From Bacillota bacterium (GTDB lineage Bacteria > Bacillota > Clostridia > Acetivibrionales > DSM-1351): a stretch of 64,000 nucleotides of DNA. This document shows, piece by piece, positions 43,140 to 52,265 of the stretch. The stretch spans positions 28,900 through 92,899 of the forward strand of contig JAEZKZ010000088.1 in assembly GCA_023415305.1 (NCBI GenBank), read 5' to 3'. The first letter of the stretch is position 1, and every line of letters starts with the position of its first letter. The notes under the pieces were generated by a model. The model ran no database searches. It was given only the letters and a program-made list of their open reading frames with translations, and had not been told where the DNA came from. The translations under genes were made by a program, and so were the position numbers.

Positions 43140-43922
43140 ATGCTTGATTGCCACATTCATCTTGAAAAAGGCCCGTATACAATAGATTGGCTTAAGGAAT
43201 TCGTCAAGACTGCTGCTGAGCGCGGACTTGATGAGATATATCTGTTGGAGCATAGTCACCGTTATAATGAGTTTATACCTATGTATAAGCCCGTCTGTGA
43301 TTACAGCAACTATCAAAGACAATGGTTTTTGAGCAGGAGTACAGGTAAATTATCAATTAAAGAATATTTTCGGTTTATACAAACAGCGAAGCAAATCTCT
43401 TTTCCTATAAAAATTAAGTTCGGTTTAGAGGTTTGTTATTTTGAGGAGTCTGAGCAATTGATCGGAGATATACTGAATGAGTATTCTTTTGACTTTAATG
43501 TGGGCTCGGTGCATTGGGTTGATGGATTCGGCTTCGACCATAAAAAAGAGCTTTGGGATACCATGAATGTTGACAGGGTATATGCCAGATACTACGAGAT
43601 TATGGGTAAACTGATTGAGAGTAGACTTTTCAATGGCGTAGCCCATCCCGACAGTATCAAAGCTTTTGGTCATAAAGCTACTTATTCATTAGAAGCTAGT
43701 TATAGGAAAATAGCTGAGCTTCTTGTTCGGAACAATATGTATGCCGAACAGAGCGGAGGCCTGAATCTGAACTATAGTAGGGACTGCGAACTGGGGATGA
43801 ATCCTCTAATGCTTAAAGTTTTCAAGGAGCAGGGTATAAAAATACTGACAGCTTCCGACGCTCACAGTCCAACCGATGTAGGAGCAAATATACCTGAACT
43901 CCATAAGATATTAGTGGATTAA
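43140..43922 (+). CDS. PHP-domain phosphoesterase, histidinol-phosphatase-like
   Basis: A 260-residue PHP protein. DCHIHLEKGPY (residues 3-13), YLLEHSHRYN (about 35), FGLEVCYFEE (about 98), NVGSVHWVDG (about 120), GVAHPD (about 164) and TASDAHSP (about 238) are the metal ligands of the PHP fold. It resembles HisK-type histidinol phosphatases, but no his genes are nearby, so another phosphoester may be the substrate. It lies between greA and a uvrA fragment in one transcription unit. Confidence 0.88.
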   Translation: MLDCHIHLEKGPYTIDWLKEFVKTAAERGLDEIYLLEHSHRYNEFIPMYKPVCDYSNYQRQWFLSRSTGKLSIKEYFRFIQTAKQISFPIKIKFGLEVCYFEESEQLIGDILNEYSFDFNVGSVHWVDGFGFDHKKELWDTMNVDRVYARYYEIMGKLIESRLFNGVAHPDSIKAFGHKATYSLEASYRKIAELLVRNNMYAEQSGGLNLNYSRDCELGMNPLMLKVFKEQGIKILTASDAHSPTDVGANIPELHKILVD

Positions 43923-43938
43923 TTGGTTAAGGAGTATA

Positions 43939-44574
43939 ATGAACGATTTTATCGAAATTAAAGGTGCAAGAATACATAATCTCAAGAATATTGACGTTAA
44001 GATACCAAGAAACAAATTAACCGTAATCACAGGGGTTTCAGGCAGCGGTAAATCAAGCCTGGCTTTTGATACCCTCTATGAAGAAGGGAAACGCAGATAT
44101 TTAATGTTTTCCGGCACTCAATTTATGGTTGACAGTATCCCTTCTTTTGAAAGCATGACAGGACTATCACCGACTGTTGCAGTAGAACAGAGAATAATCA
44201 GACAGTCAAATCCCAGAAGTACTGTTGGTACCCGTACAAAAATAAGCAGCATGCTTGCAATACTGTTTGCTACATATGGTGAACGTGCCCCTGAATATAA
44301 TGATAATCTACCGCTTGCCATGGAAATGTTTCAGAAGAATTCTCCTAAAGGCATGTGTGTAAAGTGCCTGGGAAGCGGAGTCGTCAAGTGGATAGATGAA
44401 GAGAAGCTTTTTGGGGATCCGTCCGTAAAAATAGAGGAGGTCTGTCTCGGAGTAGGAAAACGTGGTTCAACAAGAAGAATGTTGGACAGTTTCTGTAAAT
44501 ATTACGGACTGTCACTTCAGAACACCTTGGATACATTAACCCCGGAACAGCCACCGGAACACCAAATGAGTTAA
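43939..44574 (+). pseudogene. UvrA-like protein, truncated to the first 211 residues
   Basis: The reading frame begins like a UvrA-type ABC ATPase: IEIKGARIHNLKNIDVKIPRNKL, Walker A TGVSGSGKSSLAF (residues about 33-45), YLMFSGTQFMV and the first zinc-related Cys pair (CVKCLGSG, about 144). It then stops at 44574, after TLTPEQPPEHQMS. UvrA proteins are over 700 residues; the signature, second ATPase and zinc modules are missing. The sequence looks like the shorter UvrA2/drug-resistance-type paralogue. A beta-lactamase-family gene begins 38 nt later, so the remainder was probably deleted. A regulatory fragment cannot be excluded. Confidence 0.75.
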
Positions 44575-44611
44575 AGAAAAGCAGAGATTCCATTATAGGA
44601 AGGTTTTTAAA

Positions 44612-45544
44612 ATGATTTCCGAAACAAATATAAGTTTACTTAACAGCATTGATGAGTACATAAAATTAAAAAGATACCGTCTTATAAACAGTGTGCTTGT
44701 ATATCAAGACAACCACCTGGTTTTTGAACATTATTACAATAAGTTTGACTATAAAAGCAGCAACAATATTAAATCAATCTGGAAAAGCATTCTGTCAATT
44801 TGTACCGGTATTTGTCTTGACAAAGGATATTTTAAAAACCTGGATGAGCCTGTTTCCAAATATTTAAAGGAATTTGACCAAAATATCCATCCATATCACA
44901 AGCTGATAACAATTCGTCACCTGCTGACAATGACCTCAGGTATTTATTGGAACGGGGGAATCCATTATCATTGTCCAATGCTGGAACAGCTTTTTCGTTC
45001 AAGAAACTGGCTGGAGCATATTGCTGACATAGCAATGTTAGATTTACCCGGTACCAGACATGTATATAAAGAATGGGATGTTATTTTATTATCAGCATTA
45101 CTAAAAAAGGTGTCGGGAATGAACACATATGACTTTTGTAATAAGTATCTCTATAGTCCTCTCGGCATAGAAAGCGGAATATGGCCCTCCAGTTCCTGCG
45201 GCATAGATTATACAATTATTCGTGGTAAAGAGGAAAATTCTGATCTTTCAGCGAGAGATCTTGCAAAAATAGGATTACTATTTTTAAACAAAGGAAGCTG
45301 GGAAGGTACCCAGATAATATCCGAAAGTTATATTCAACAAGCAACAACGCCTACTGACCAAGACAAAAACTATGGCTTCCTCTGGTGGCTCTTTGATGGA
45401 GGCTGCGCTTGCAGAGGCTACGGCGGTCAGGAAATCAATGTTATGCCGGATAAAAAACTGGTTGCGGTTATTCAGGCCAAGCCTACATCTCAAAGTAAAA
45501 GTTACGGGGATATTTTTACAGAAATTATAAGAATGGCTGTTTAG
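44612..45544 (+). CDS. Beta-lactamase-family serine hydrolase (class C/PBP4* fold)
   Basis: A 310-residue protein with the serine-hydrolase order of class C-type enzymes: the nucleophile SxxK in SIWKSI (about residues 56-61), HLLTMTSGIYW (about 107), a Tyr-containing second motif in HVYKEWDVILL (about 150) and RGYGGQEINVMP in place of the KTG box (about 273). No signal peptide is seen, so it may be a cytoplasmic esterase or peptidase rather than an antibiotic-hydrolysing enzyme. Its close spacing to the truncated uvrA-like gene suggests co-transcription. Confidence 0.85.
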   Translation: MISETNISLLNSIDEYIKLKRYRLINSVLVYQDNHLVFEHYYNKFDYKSSNNIKSIWKSILSICTGICLDKGYFKNLDEPVSKYLKEFDQNIHPYHKLITIRHLLTMTSGIYWNGGIHYHCPMLEQLFRSRNWLEHIADIAMLDLPGTRHVYKEWDVILLSALLKKVSGMNTYDFCNKYLYSPLGIESGIWPSSSCGIDYTIIRGKEENSDLSARDLAKIGLLFLNKGSWEGTQIISESYIQQATTPTDQDKNYGFLWWLFDGGCACRGYGGQEINVMPDKKLVAVIQAKPTSQSKSYGDIFTEIIRMAV

Positions 45545-45671
45545 TCAAGGTTGTCTGGTTTCCTTCTGTTAACAAACAGAAATACTCCTGCCGCCAATTT
45601 TATGAAAACAACAGTTTTAAATAAATAGATGACATGATTCTGATGTTTAAGGGGGTCAGAGGGGATATAGT

Positions 45672-46727
45672 ATGATAGATAAAATCTATAAAAACAAGAA
45701 GTTCGGTTTCCCTTTAATAGCATTCGTCCTATTAATAACATGTACAATTATTACAATACCGACCTATTTCCAAAACTATTTGTGGTACATATTTGCACTA
45801 AGAAGTAAGCCTTTTTATTTCTGGCAGGTGTTTTCTGGCATTTTTGAACATTCTGTATTCCCTGATTGGTTTTTGTGGTCTCATTTTCTGGGAAACATGT
45901 CGATGCTACTAGTGTTCGGAATACTGATTGAACGTCTATTGGGGTCAAAAAGGATGCTTTTTATATCATTAACAGCGGCAATAGTACATGTCGGCTTCTT
46001 TCAGTTCAGGTTTAGAGGGCAGATGATTTCGGGCTCGGGAGCATCAGGTATTGTATATGCTTATGCTCCGATTGTATTTTATATTTTGATAATCCTTTAT
46101 AGAAAATATAGTGTTGAAATAAAAAAGTATAGGCTATTTTGGGTCATATTGATGGAATTTGTGTTTTGCTGGTTATTTGTAACAGTCATGTCCTCATGGA
46201 GCGGAACTAACATTTACCATGTAGTAGCGACCATTGTGGGTATTGGTTTTGTATATATATATAAGGGTGTAATTCATTGTGAAATAGCTTATATTCTTGG
46301 AAAAATTCCTCAAAAGGATGTTATTTATAATACTGATAATAGACCCTCAAAACCTGCTAAAGAAAAGTGGCTGTATGCTGTTACAATTTTGCCTGTTTTC
46401 GCCATTATAATAAATGTATTATATTTTACCGGTAATCTGTCTGCTATGTTCATTGAGCCTTCGCATATTACTGATTATCATACTGTTAGTGCTGTAAAGG
46501 CGAATAGTAATATGGTTGAAATAAGTTTTGATTATCCAATAACTAAATTTGATAGCATTTATACATCGGGCTTTGACAACTCTGAAATTAACTATTCAGA
46601 GGATAATAAAAAAGTGATTTGCAGTTTTCCTGATGGAATAAACAATCCATGTAAAATAATATTGAAAAAAGCATATACTAATGAAGGACATGTAGTAAGA
46701 GATGTTGAGATTGACATTCGTGACTGA
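45672..46727 (+). CDS. Rhomboid-family intramembrane protease with a C-terminal outer domain
   Basis: A 351-residue membrane protein. WSHFLGNMSMLLVFGILIERLLGSKRML (about residues 74-101) is the rhomboid helix-2 pattern. SGSGASGIVYAYAPI (about 118-132) carries the GxSG nucleophile, and NIYHVVATIVG (about 182) provides a His in the expected later helix. About six to seven helices lie in the first 265 residues. A soluble domain of about 80 residues after the last helix (about 270-351) looks like a beta-sandwich. Rhomboids cut membrane proteins within the bilayer. The start has GAGGGGAT upstream. Substrates unknown. Confidence 0.82.
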   Translation: MIDKIYKNKKFGFPLIAFVLLITCTIITIPTYFQNYLWYIFALRSKPFYFWQVFSGIFEHSVFPDWFLWSHFLGNMSMLLVFGILIERLLGSKRMLFISLTAAIVHVGFFQFRFRGQMISGSGASGIVYAYAPIVFYILIILYRKYSVEIKKYRLFWVILMEFVFCWLFVTVMSSWSGTNIYHVVATIVGIGFVYIYKGVIHCEIAYILGKIPQKDVIYNTDNRPSKPAKEKWLYAVTILPVFAIIINVLYFTGNLSAMFIEPSHITDYHTVSAVKANSNMVEISFDYPITKFDSIYTSGFDNSEINYSEDNKKVICSFPDGINNPCKIILKKAYTNEGHVVRDVEIDIRD

Positions 46728-46831
46728 TTTAGGATTGATTAATCATTGCTTTAGATTTAATGCGTGATTGATTAAAATTGATTCTACCGATTGACTTAAT
46801 CAGGATTCCCACGAAGTTCTCAAGTTTGATA

Positions 46832-46861
46832 TTGACTTCTTTTGTTCCAAAAGAATATAAT
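46832..46861 (+). promoter_or_regulatory. Sigma-A-type promoter of the tyrS T-box leader
   Basis: TTGACT (46832-46837), an 18-nt spacer and TATAAT (46856-46861). Transcription would start near 46868 and give a leader of about 460 nt. Confidence 0.7.
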
Positions 46862-47073
46862 ATATAAAATGCTTTAGCAAATTTAATTGAAGTTACGAAA
46901 TATTTAAATGGTAATGACTGAGAAAGAGTAGGAATAATGTAACCTGACAGAGAGTTCCCGGCTGGTGAGAGGGGCAAGGTGGCTTATTTTGAATACATCT
47001 TATGAACTGCACACCAAAAGGGTTTACCCAAGTAGGCTGCTGCCGGATGCTTGCACCCGTTATAGTGCTAGAG

Positions 47074-47133
47074 TATATGTATTGTTATATGTATTGTTAT
47101 ATGTATTATTATATGTGTTATTATACGTGTTGA
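47074..47133 (+). repeat. 5 x 12-bp tandem repeat inside the T-box leader
   Basis: Units are TATATGTATTGT (47074 and 47086), TATATGTATTAT (47098), TATATGTGTTAT (47110) and TATACGTGTTGA (47122). Identity falls from left to right. The array lies between the stem I region and the T-box sequence. Confidence 0.92.
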
Positions 47134-47199
47134 TACATTGTACTTGATAAGGTTTGTGCTGCGAAGCACTAATAAATTGAGGTGGTATCACGAAAGCTT

Positions 47200-47240
47200 A
47201 GCTCTCGTCCTCTGAGAAATCAGAGAACGGGAGCTTTTTT
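47200..47240 (+). terminator. T-box-controlled terminator before tyrS
   Basis: AGCTCTCGTCCTCTGA (47200-47215) pairs with TCAGAGAACGGGAGCT (47220-47235), with one G-U pair and one mismatch, and is followed by TTTTT. The 5' arm contains part of the T-box CGTCC. Confidence 0.9.
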
Positions 47241-47329
47241 AATTTCCTTGCATGGGGTGCTTTCTCATGGGTTAAACATTGCTTCGCCACTGATTTAATA
47301 CATCACAATAACTTTAGGAGGTAATAACA

Positions 47330-48616
47330 ATGTCGCAAAAAGTTAAAAACCAAATTGATGAATCCTGGTCCGGGAGTAGCGGACTCGAGGAACAGTTGAA
47401 AATTATTCTGAAAGGAGTAGATGAGATTATCGGTCTTGAGGATTTAAAAAGTAAGCTTGTGAGGTCCGCAAAAACAGGTAAGCCACTTAACATAAAACTT
47501 GGACTAGATCCTACTGCACCTGATATCCACTTGGGACACACTGTTGTGCTTCGCAAGATAAAGCAATTTCAGGATCTCGGGCACAAAGCGGTAATAATCA
47601 TCGGAGATTTTACAGGCATGATCGGCGATCCTACTGGTAAGTCCAAAACTCGCAGGCAGTTGAGCAAAGACGAGGTAATGAGCAATGCTCTAACCTATCA
47701 GAAACAAATTTACAAGATCCTGGACAGCAGCAAAACAGAGCTAAGGTTTAACAGTGAATGGCTGTCCAGGCTGGATTTCGCTGCTGTTATGCAGCTTGCA
47801 TCAAAATACACAGTAGCAAGGATGTTGGAGAGAGAAGACTTTAAAAAAAGGTTCAAAGACCATGAAAGTATCGGAATTCACGAGTTTTTCTATCCATTAA
47901 TGCAAGGCTATGATTCTGTGGAATTGCATGCAGATGTTGAAATAGGAGGTACCGAACAGAGATTTAACATTCTAATGGGAAGAACTCTTCAAAAGGACTA
48001 TGGACAGGAAAGTCAGGCCGCAATATTTATGCCCATTCTTGAAGGTCTGGACGGAGTTGAAAAAATGAGTAAGAGCCTTGGAAACTACATTGGGATAAAT
48101 GAAGTGCCTGAACAAATATTTGGAAAAGTAATGTCCATTCCGGATTCTCTTATTATCAGATACTTTGAACTGACAACAGATATTCATCCTGATAATATCA
48201 GAACTATTGCTGAAGATTTAATGCTAGAAAAAGTAAACCCAAGAGACATCAAAATAAAGCTTGCCGTTGAATTAACGGGACTTTACCATGGAGAAGATGC
48301 TGCAAATAAAGCCTTGGAAAACTTCAACCGAGTATTTCAAAAGCGAGAAATCCCGGATAGTATTCCAGAATACAATATATCGGAACTTATAGATGAAAAA
48401 GCAGGAGCTGATGTAATCAAGGTTTTGGTTACAGCAGGTCTGGCCTCAAGTAACAGTGAAGCAAGAAGGCTGATTTCTCAAGGCGGGGTTAAGGTTAACG
48501 GTACAAAAATAAATGAACAAATAAAAAATAATGGGACACTGGATTACATCATACCTCTTGGAAATAATGACATTATCCAGGTTGGTAAGCTGAAGTTCTT
48601 AAAAATTAGATTCTGA
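47330..48616 (+). CDS. tyrS: Tyrosyl-tRNA synthetase
   Basis: A 428-residue class I synthetase that charges tRNA-Tyr. The signature HLGH (in PDIHLGHTVVLRKI, about residues 63-76), GDPTGKSKTRRQLS (about 102) and KMSKSLGNYIGI (about 245) are present. An S4 RNA-binding domain lies at the C-terminus (SNSEARRLISQGGVKVNG, about 378-395). Features such as VEIGGTEQRFNILMGR suggest the TyrZ-like subgroup. It is controlled by the T-box leader upstream. TTAGGAGG precedes ATG. Confidence 0.97.
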   Translation: MSQKVKNQIDESWSGSSGLEEQLKIILKGVDEIIGLEDLKSKLVRSAKTGKPLNIKLGLDPTAPDIHLGHTVVLRKIKQFQDLGHKAVIIIGDFTGMIGDPTGKSKTRRQLSKDEVMSNALTYQKQIYKILDSSKTELRFNSEWLSRLDFAAVMQLASKYTVARMLEREDFKKRFKDHESIGIHEFFYPLMQGYDSVELHADVEIGGTEQRFNILMGRTLQKDYGQESQAAIFMPILEGLDGVEKMSKSLGNYIGINEVPEQIFGKVMSIPDSLIIRYFELTTDIHPDNIRTIAEDLMLEKVNPRDIKIKLAVELTGLYHGEDAANKALENFNRVFQKREIPDSIPEYNISELIDEKAGADVIKVLVTAGLASSNSEARRLISQGGVKVNGTKINEQIKNNGTLDYIIPLGNNDIIQVGKLKFLKIRF

Positions 48617-48912
48617 TAAGAAAAGGGATACAACGGGTATACAGTAAAATCCAGGGAAAGACAAACAAATACACTGGAGTTTCTAGGAGAATTAATATGG
48701 ATTCAGACGGATATTATTATAGGCCGCTGCGACAGAGATGTTAAAAGACAATTTGACGCAGCGGCTTAAAATTTGAATAAGCTTCATTCTTTCAACATTA
48801 AAGATATAATATTCATTGCGGAATAATATTATAGTACAGGTATATTCCATAGAAGTCATACAATACCACATACAATACCACGTGGATAAAGTACTATGAC
48901 AGGAGTTTCAGG
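48617..48912. other. Intergenic region after tyrS, with a terminator-like hairpin
   Basis: This 296-nt gap holds one strong hairpin: GCCGCTGCG (48723-48731) pairs with CGCAGCGGC (48757-48765), with a 25-nt loop and only TTAAAATTT after it. No gene with a start codon and ribosome site was found. A CAGGAG ribosome site for the VanW gene lies at the end. Confidence 0.6.
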
Positions 48913-50328
48913 ATGAACATAAACACTGAGCATACAACATTCATAAAAAAGTATTATAAAGAAATAATTAAAATGGTATTGACAGTTTCAATAATTATCA
49001 CTGTAGCCTTTGGACTCGTTAGTTATCTTAATGTACGTGAAAATTTATCCAGTAAATATTTTTATACAGGTATTTATATAGATGGTGTCAATGTCGCTGG
49101 TCTAACAAAAACAGAGGCATTAAGGGAAGTGAAAGAAGAATTCGATAAAAACCATGGCAAATCTTCCATTAATCTGTTATTTGAGGAAAAAACCTGGATA
49201 TTACCGCTTGCAGAATTAAATTTCAAATATGATTTTGAGACCACAATAAACAAAGCCTATGGTCTTGGTCGTACAGGCAATTGGTTTACACGGCTTATTA
49301 CAATAAAAAGATTGAAAGATACACCGATAAATCTGATTGTTGCATCAAACTATGATAAAGCTAAACTGACCAAACTTCTGACGAAGCTTAAAAAACAAGT
49401 CGATTTTTCTCCGTCGAACTCCACATATGATTATAATTATGGTAAAATAAAATATACAAATGAAGTATATGGTAGAAGACTTGATCTTGAAACCAATACA
49501 AAACTAATCGAAGCCAGACTGATGAACAGGGATTTCAGCGACATTTGTCTCAATATTGAGTCAATAAAGCCTTTAATAACTGTAGATGATGTAAAGGATT
49601 TAAATGATGTATTAGCGATATTTTCTACAAATTTTAATTCCTACAATAGCAGCAGAGCTCACAATATTGGGCTGGCAGCAAAGAAGATTAATAATTATTT
49701 ACTGTTACCGGGTGAAGAATTTTCAATGGACCGGGCACTTGGTCCCAGATCATTTTCAAACGGATACATGCAGGCGCCAATAATAATGCGAAGTCAGGTT
49801 GTTCCGGGAACCGGCGGAGGTGTATGTCAGGTTGCAACAACTTTGTATAATGCAGCTCTTTTGTCATGTTTGGAGATAACAAAAAGAGTTCATCATTCAA
49901 TACCGCTGGGTTACGTTCCTCCCGGACAGGATGCAACAATATCTGAAGGATATATAGACTTGAAATTTAAGAACAATAGGGATTATACTATTTGTATTGT
50001 CTCAGAGATAAGTGGTGGCAGTATTACAGTAAAAATTATTGGTAAAAAAGGTAACAAGGATGCATTACGAATTGTGCTAAGGCCTGTTGTTATTGAGGAG
50101 TATGCTCCACCTGAGCCGGAATATATTATAAACAACAGTTTGTCGGAGGGCCAGGTCAAGGTAAGAGTAAGGGAAAGAAAAGGTTTAAAAGTTGTTTTAT
50201 ATAGAGATGTATATGATGAACAGGGAACATTATTAAACAGTGAAATTATAAGTCAGGATATATATAAACCTGTGAGGGGACAGCTTGGAGTCAGCAGAAG
50301 AACATATGAAAAACTGAAAAACTATTAA
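48913..50328 (+). CDS. VanW-family exported protein with peptidoglycan-binding-like domain
   Basis: A 471-residue protein with an N-terminal membrane anchor (MVLTVSIIITVAFGLVSYL, about residues 17-35). A YoaR-type peptidoglycan-binding-like domain covers about 45-200 (IYIDGVNVAGLTKTEALREV). A VanW domain covers about 225-400: NIGLAAKKINNYLLLPGEEFSM, GPRSFSNGYMQAP, GGGVCQVATTLYNAALLS. A G5-like C-terminal segment begins about 410. It should face the cell wall. VanW domains were named after a vancomycin-resistance cluster protein of unknown activity, so no reaction can be assigned. It is likely monocistronic. Confidence 0.88.
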   Translation: MNINTEHTTFIKKYYKEIIKMVLTVSIIITVAFGLVSYLNVRENLSSKYFYTGIYIDGVNVAGLTKTEALREVKEEFDKNHGKSSINLLFEEKTWILPLAELNFKYDFETTINKAYGLGRTGNWFTRLITIKRLKDTPINLIVASNYDKAKLTKLLTKLKKQVDFSPSNSTYDYNYGKIKYTNEVYGRRLDLETNTKLIEARLMNRDFSDICLNIESIKPLITVDDVKDLNDVLAIFSTNFNSYNSSRAHNIGLAAKKINNYLLLPGEEFSMDRALGPRSFSNGYMQAPIIMRSQVVPGTGGGVCQVATTLYNAALLSCLEITKRVHHSIPLGYVPPGQDATISEGYIDLKFKNNRDYTICIVSEISGGSITVKIIGKKGNKDALRIVLRPVVIEEYAPPEPEYIINNSLSEGQVKVRVRERKGLKVVLYRDVYDEQGTLLNSEIISQDIYKPVRGQLGVSRRTYEKLKNY

Positions 50329-50465
50329 AATTAAGAAACTGTATTGAAAAATCAGTCTTAAAAACCGATAACAATAAGAGATAATGCAAATATATATTTT
50401 TTACCAGGGATAATAATGCTATATTCAATGCAAATAAAAAAACAAGTGATTAGGGGTATGCCGAA

Positions 50466-51149
50466 ATGAATGATTTACTTTATAACAAAAAAGTTATGTG
50501 TCCAGTCTGCAACAGGGAAATAGAGGTTACAAAAGTCAAGACTAAAGGCTGTAAGGTTAAATCCAGAGACACCGATATGTGTGTACATTATGAAGACTTA
50601 AATGTGCTTTTTTATGATGTCTGGGTGTGTGAAAACTGTGGTTATGCGTCACTTCAAGACAAATTTGAAGGACTTTTTACAAGAGATATTGCTGTTATCA
50701 AGGATAAAATATCCAAAAATTGGGTTCAAAGGAGTTTTACAGGTGAAAGAGATTCGGATAAAGCTATTGAGGCTTTTAAGCTTGCACTGCTCACACTGAA
50801 AGTGAGAAATGCCAAGGCCAGCGAACTTGCCAAAGTGTGTCTGAGAATTGCCTGGCTCTATAGAGATAAGGGAGACACTAAAAAGGAAATTGAGTTTTTA
50901 AATTTTGCATTAAATTCATATAATGAGGCATATTTAAAAGAGAGATTCCCATTGGACAAGCTCGATGAGTTTACCTGCATGTATATAATAGCAGAATTAT
51001 TCAGACGTGTAGGCAAGTTGGAGGAAGCTATACAATGGTTCAGCCGTATTGTCTCCTCTGCAGAAGCGAGAAGAAATCCGAAATTAATTGATATGGCCAG
51101 AGATCAGTATCAGCTGGCAAAGGACCAGTTGGCTGAGTCAGCTGTTTAA
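50466..51149 (+). CDS. DUF2225 protein (Zn ribbon plus TPR-like helices)
   Basis: A 227-residue cytoplasmic protein. Residues about 12-60 carry CPVCNREIEV and, after TDMCVHYED, VCENCGYASLQD, two CxxC knuckles of a zinc ribbon. The rest is helical and TPR-like (AKVCLRIAWLYRDKGDTKKEIEFL, FRRVGKLEEAIQWFSRIV). This is the DUF2225 family, common in Clostridia, with unknown role. The start lacks a strong ribosome site (AGGGGTATGCCGAA). The next gene begins 19 nt after its stop. Confidence 0.82.
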   Translation: MNDLLYNKKVMCPVCNREIEVTKVKTKGCKVKSRDTDMCVHYEDLNVLFYDVWVCENCGYASLQDKFEGLFTRDIAVIKDKISKNWVQRSFTGERDSDKAIEAFKLALLTLKVRNAKASELAKVCLRIAWLYRDKGDTKKEIEFLNFALNSYNEAYLKERFPLDKLDEFTCMYIIAELFRRVGKLEEAIQWFSRIVSSAEARRNPKLIDMARDQYQLAKDQLAESAV

Positions 51150-51168
51150 AAGGAGATATGTTTATATA

Positions 51169-52158
51169 ATGGAGGCTGGAAAGGTACCAAATGAAATTCT
51201 TGACAAAATAGTACTTAGTAAGATAAGTAACTTCAGGAAAGATATTATCCTCAGACCCGGTATTGGAGAGGATTGTGCAGCAATAGACTTTGAAGATTAT
51301 GCATGTATTCTGTCAACCGATCCAATTACAGGTGCAGCTAACGATATTGGTCAGCTTGCAGTTCATATATCCTGCAATGACATAGCATCCTGCGGTGCAG
51401 CTCCCATTGGCCTGATGGTTACTATTCTCTGCCCGGTTGGAACCTCAGAAGCAGAATTAGGGAAGGTAATGGAGCAGATAACAACCACCGCTGCTACCTT
51501 GAATGTTGAAATCATAGGAGGACATACAGAAGTTACTCCTGCTGTCAACAAGATAGTTATTTCTACAACCTGTGTGGGGAAGGTTCCCAAAAGTAGAGTT
51601 GTTTCTACAAAAGGTGCTAAACCCGGTGACAGTGTGATAATTACAAAAAGCGCCGGTCTGGAAGGTACTGCTATTATTGCTAACGACCTTGAGCATAGAA
51701 TCTCAAATAAGCTGTCACAGGAACAGCTGAATAAAGCAAAGAGTTTAATAAATTCCATAAGTGTTGTCAAGGAAGGCGTTATTTCAGGAAAATTTGGTGT
51801 GTCAGCTATGCATGATATCACTGAAGGCGGTGTTCTTGGAGCAGCCTGGGAGATAGCAGAGGCGTCGGGAACCGGAATAATTATTCATAAAGATAAAATT
51901 CCAGTTGAAGAAGTAACGGCATTAATATGTGAAGAACTTCAACTGGATGTGCTTAAATTAATTTCTTCGGGTAGTATGCTTATAACTTGTCAAAAAGGTG
52001 AAGAACTCTGCAGTATTTTAAAGGATCAGAATATTAATGCAACAATTATCGGTTTAATTACTGCAGACAAAAATGAAAGAGTACTGATTGGAGGTACTGA
52101 GAATACTGTTGAATGTATTGAGCCTCCAGGTGCAGATGAGCTGTATAAGGTAATTTAA
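51169..52158 (+). CDS. AIR-synthase/HypE-like ATP-dependent protein
   Basis: A 329-residue PurM-fold protein. RPGIGEDCAAIDF (about residues 26-38), LSTDPITG (about 48), IGGHTEVT (about 118) and AMHDITEGGVLGAAWEIAEASG (about 210) follow the ThiL/HypE order of ATP-binding residues. It lacks the C-terminal Cys tail of HypE used to make the cyanide ligand of Ni-Fe hydrogenases, so it is not a standard maturase even though a hydrogenase-like operon lies 20 kb upstream. ATG 51169 is chosen as the only plausible start; GGAG stands 15 nt away, longer than usual. The substrate is unknown. Confidence 0.82.
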   Translation: MEAGKVPNEILDKIVLSKISNFRKDIILRPGIGEDCAAIDFEDYACILSTDPITGAANDIGQLAVHISCNDIASCGAAPIGLMVTILCPVGTSEAELGKVMEQITTTAATLNVEIIGGHTEVTPAVNKIVISTTCVGKVPKSRVVSTKGAKPGDSVIITKSAGLEGTAIIANDLEHRISNKLSQEQLNKAKSLINSISVVKEGVISGKFGVSAMHDITEGGVLGAAWEIAEASGTGIIIHKDKIPVEEVTALICEELQLDVLKLISSGSMLITCQKGEELCSILKDQNINATIIGLITADKNERVLIGGTENTVECIEPPGADELYKVI

Positions 52159-52226
52159 TATGTAAATGTATATATGTATAAATATGTAGTATTTTAAAAA
52201 CTTCTGCATATTTATTTTTTATTCAA

Positions 52227-52256
52227 TTGACATACCTTACCTAATTTTATTATAAT
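52227..52256 (+). promoter_or_regulatory. Sigma-A-type promoter of glyA
   Basis: TTGACA (52227-52232), an 18-nt spacer and TATAAT (52251-52256). The transcript would start near 52263. Confidence 0.8.
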
Positions 52257-52265
52257 TTTATTAGA

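Larger units (their letters stand above)
46880..47240 (+). ncRNA. Tyrosine T-box riboswitch with an internal tandem array
   Basis: The leader of tyrS has the T-box elements. A stem I region carries AGAGAGTTCCCGGCTGGTGAGAGGG (here quoted only by its core AGAGAGTTCCCGG and GGTGAGAGG, near 46950-46973). A likely specifier UAC (Tyr) lies in GAATACATC (46991-46999). The conserved T-box AATTGAGGTGGTATCACG spans about 47175-47192, followed by CGTCC (47206-47210). The terminator arm at 47200-47240 competes with the antiterminator. Uncharged tRNA-Tyr binding should allow read-through to tyrS. A 60-nt tandem array (47074-47133) separates the stem I part from the antiterminator. Confidence 0.9.

Noticed and set aside
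44612..45544. Antibiotic-resistance beta-lactamase
   Set aside because: There is no signal peptide, the second motif is YKE rather than YxN, and the KTG box is absent. A housekeeping esterase or peptidase is more likely.
46728..46977. A minus-strand open frame of 82 codons before the T-box
   Set aside because: It covers the tyrS promoter and the beginning of the leader and has no ribosome site or protein-like pattern.
46965..47147. A short open frame ending in repeated YVLLYVLL units
   Set aside because: It lies within the tyrS T-box leader and exists only because the 12-bp tandem array is open in that frame.
51169..52158. HypE hydrogenase maturation factor
   Set aside because: The fold fits, but the C-terminal Cys required for the thiocyanate step is absent. 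The protein ends in DELYKVI.
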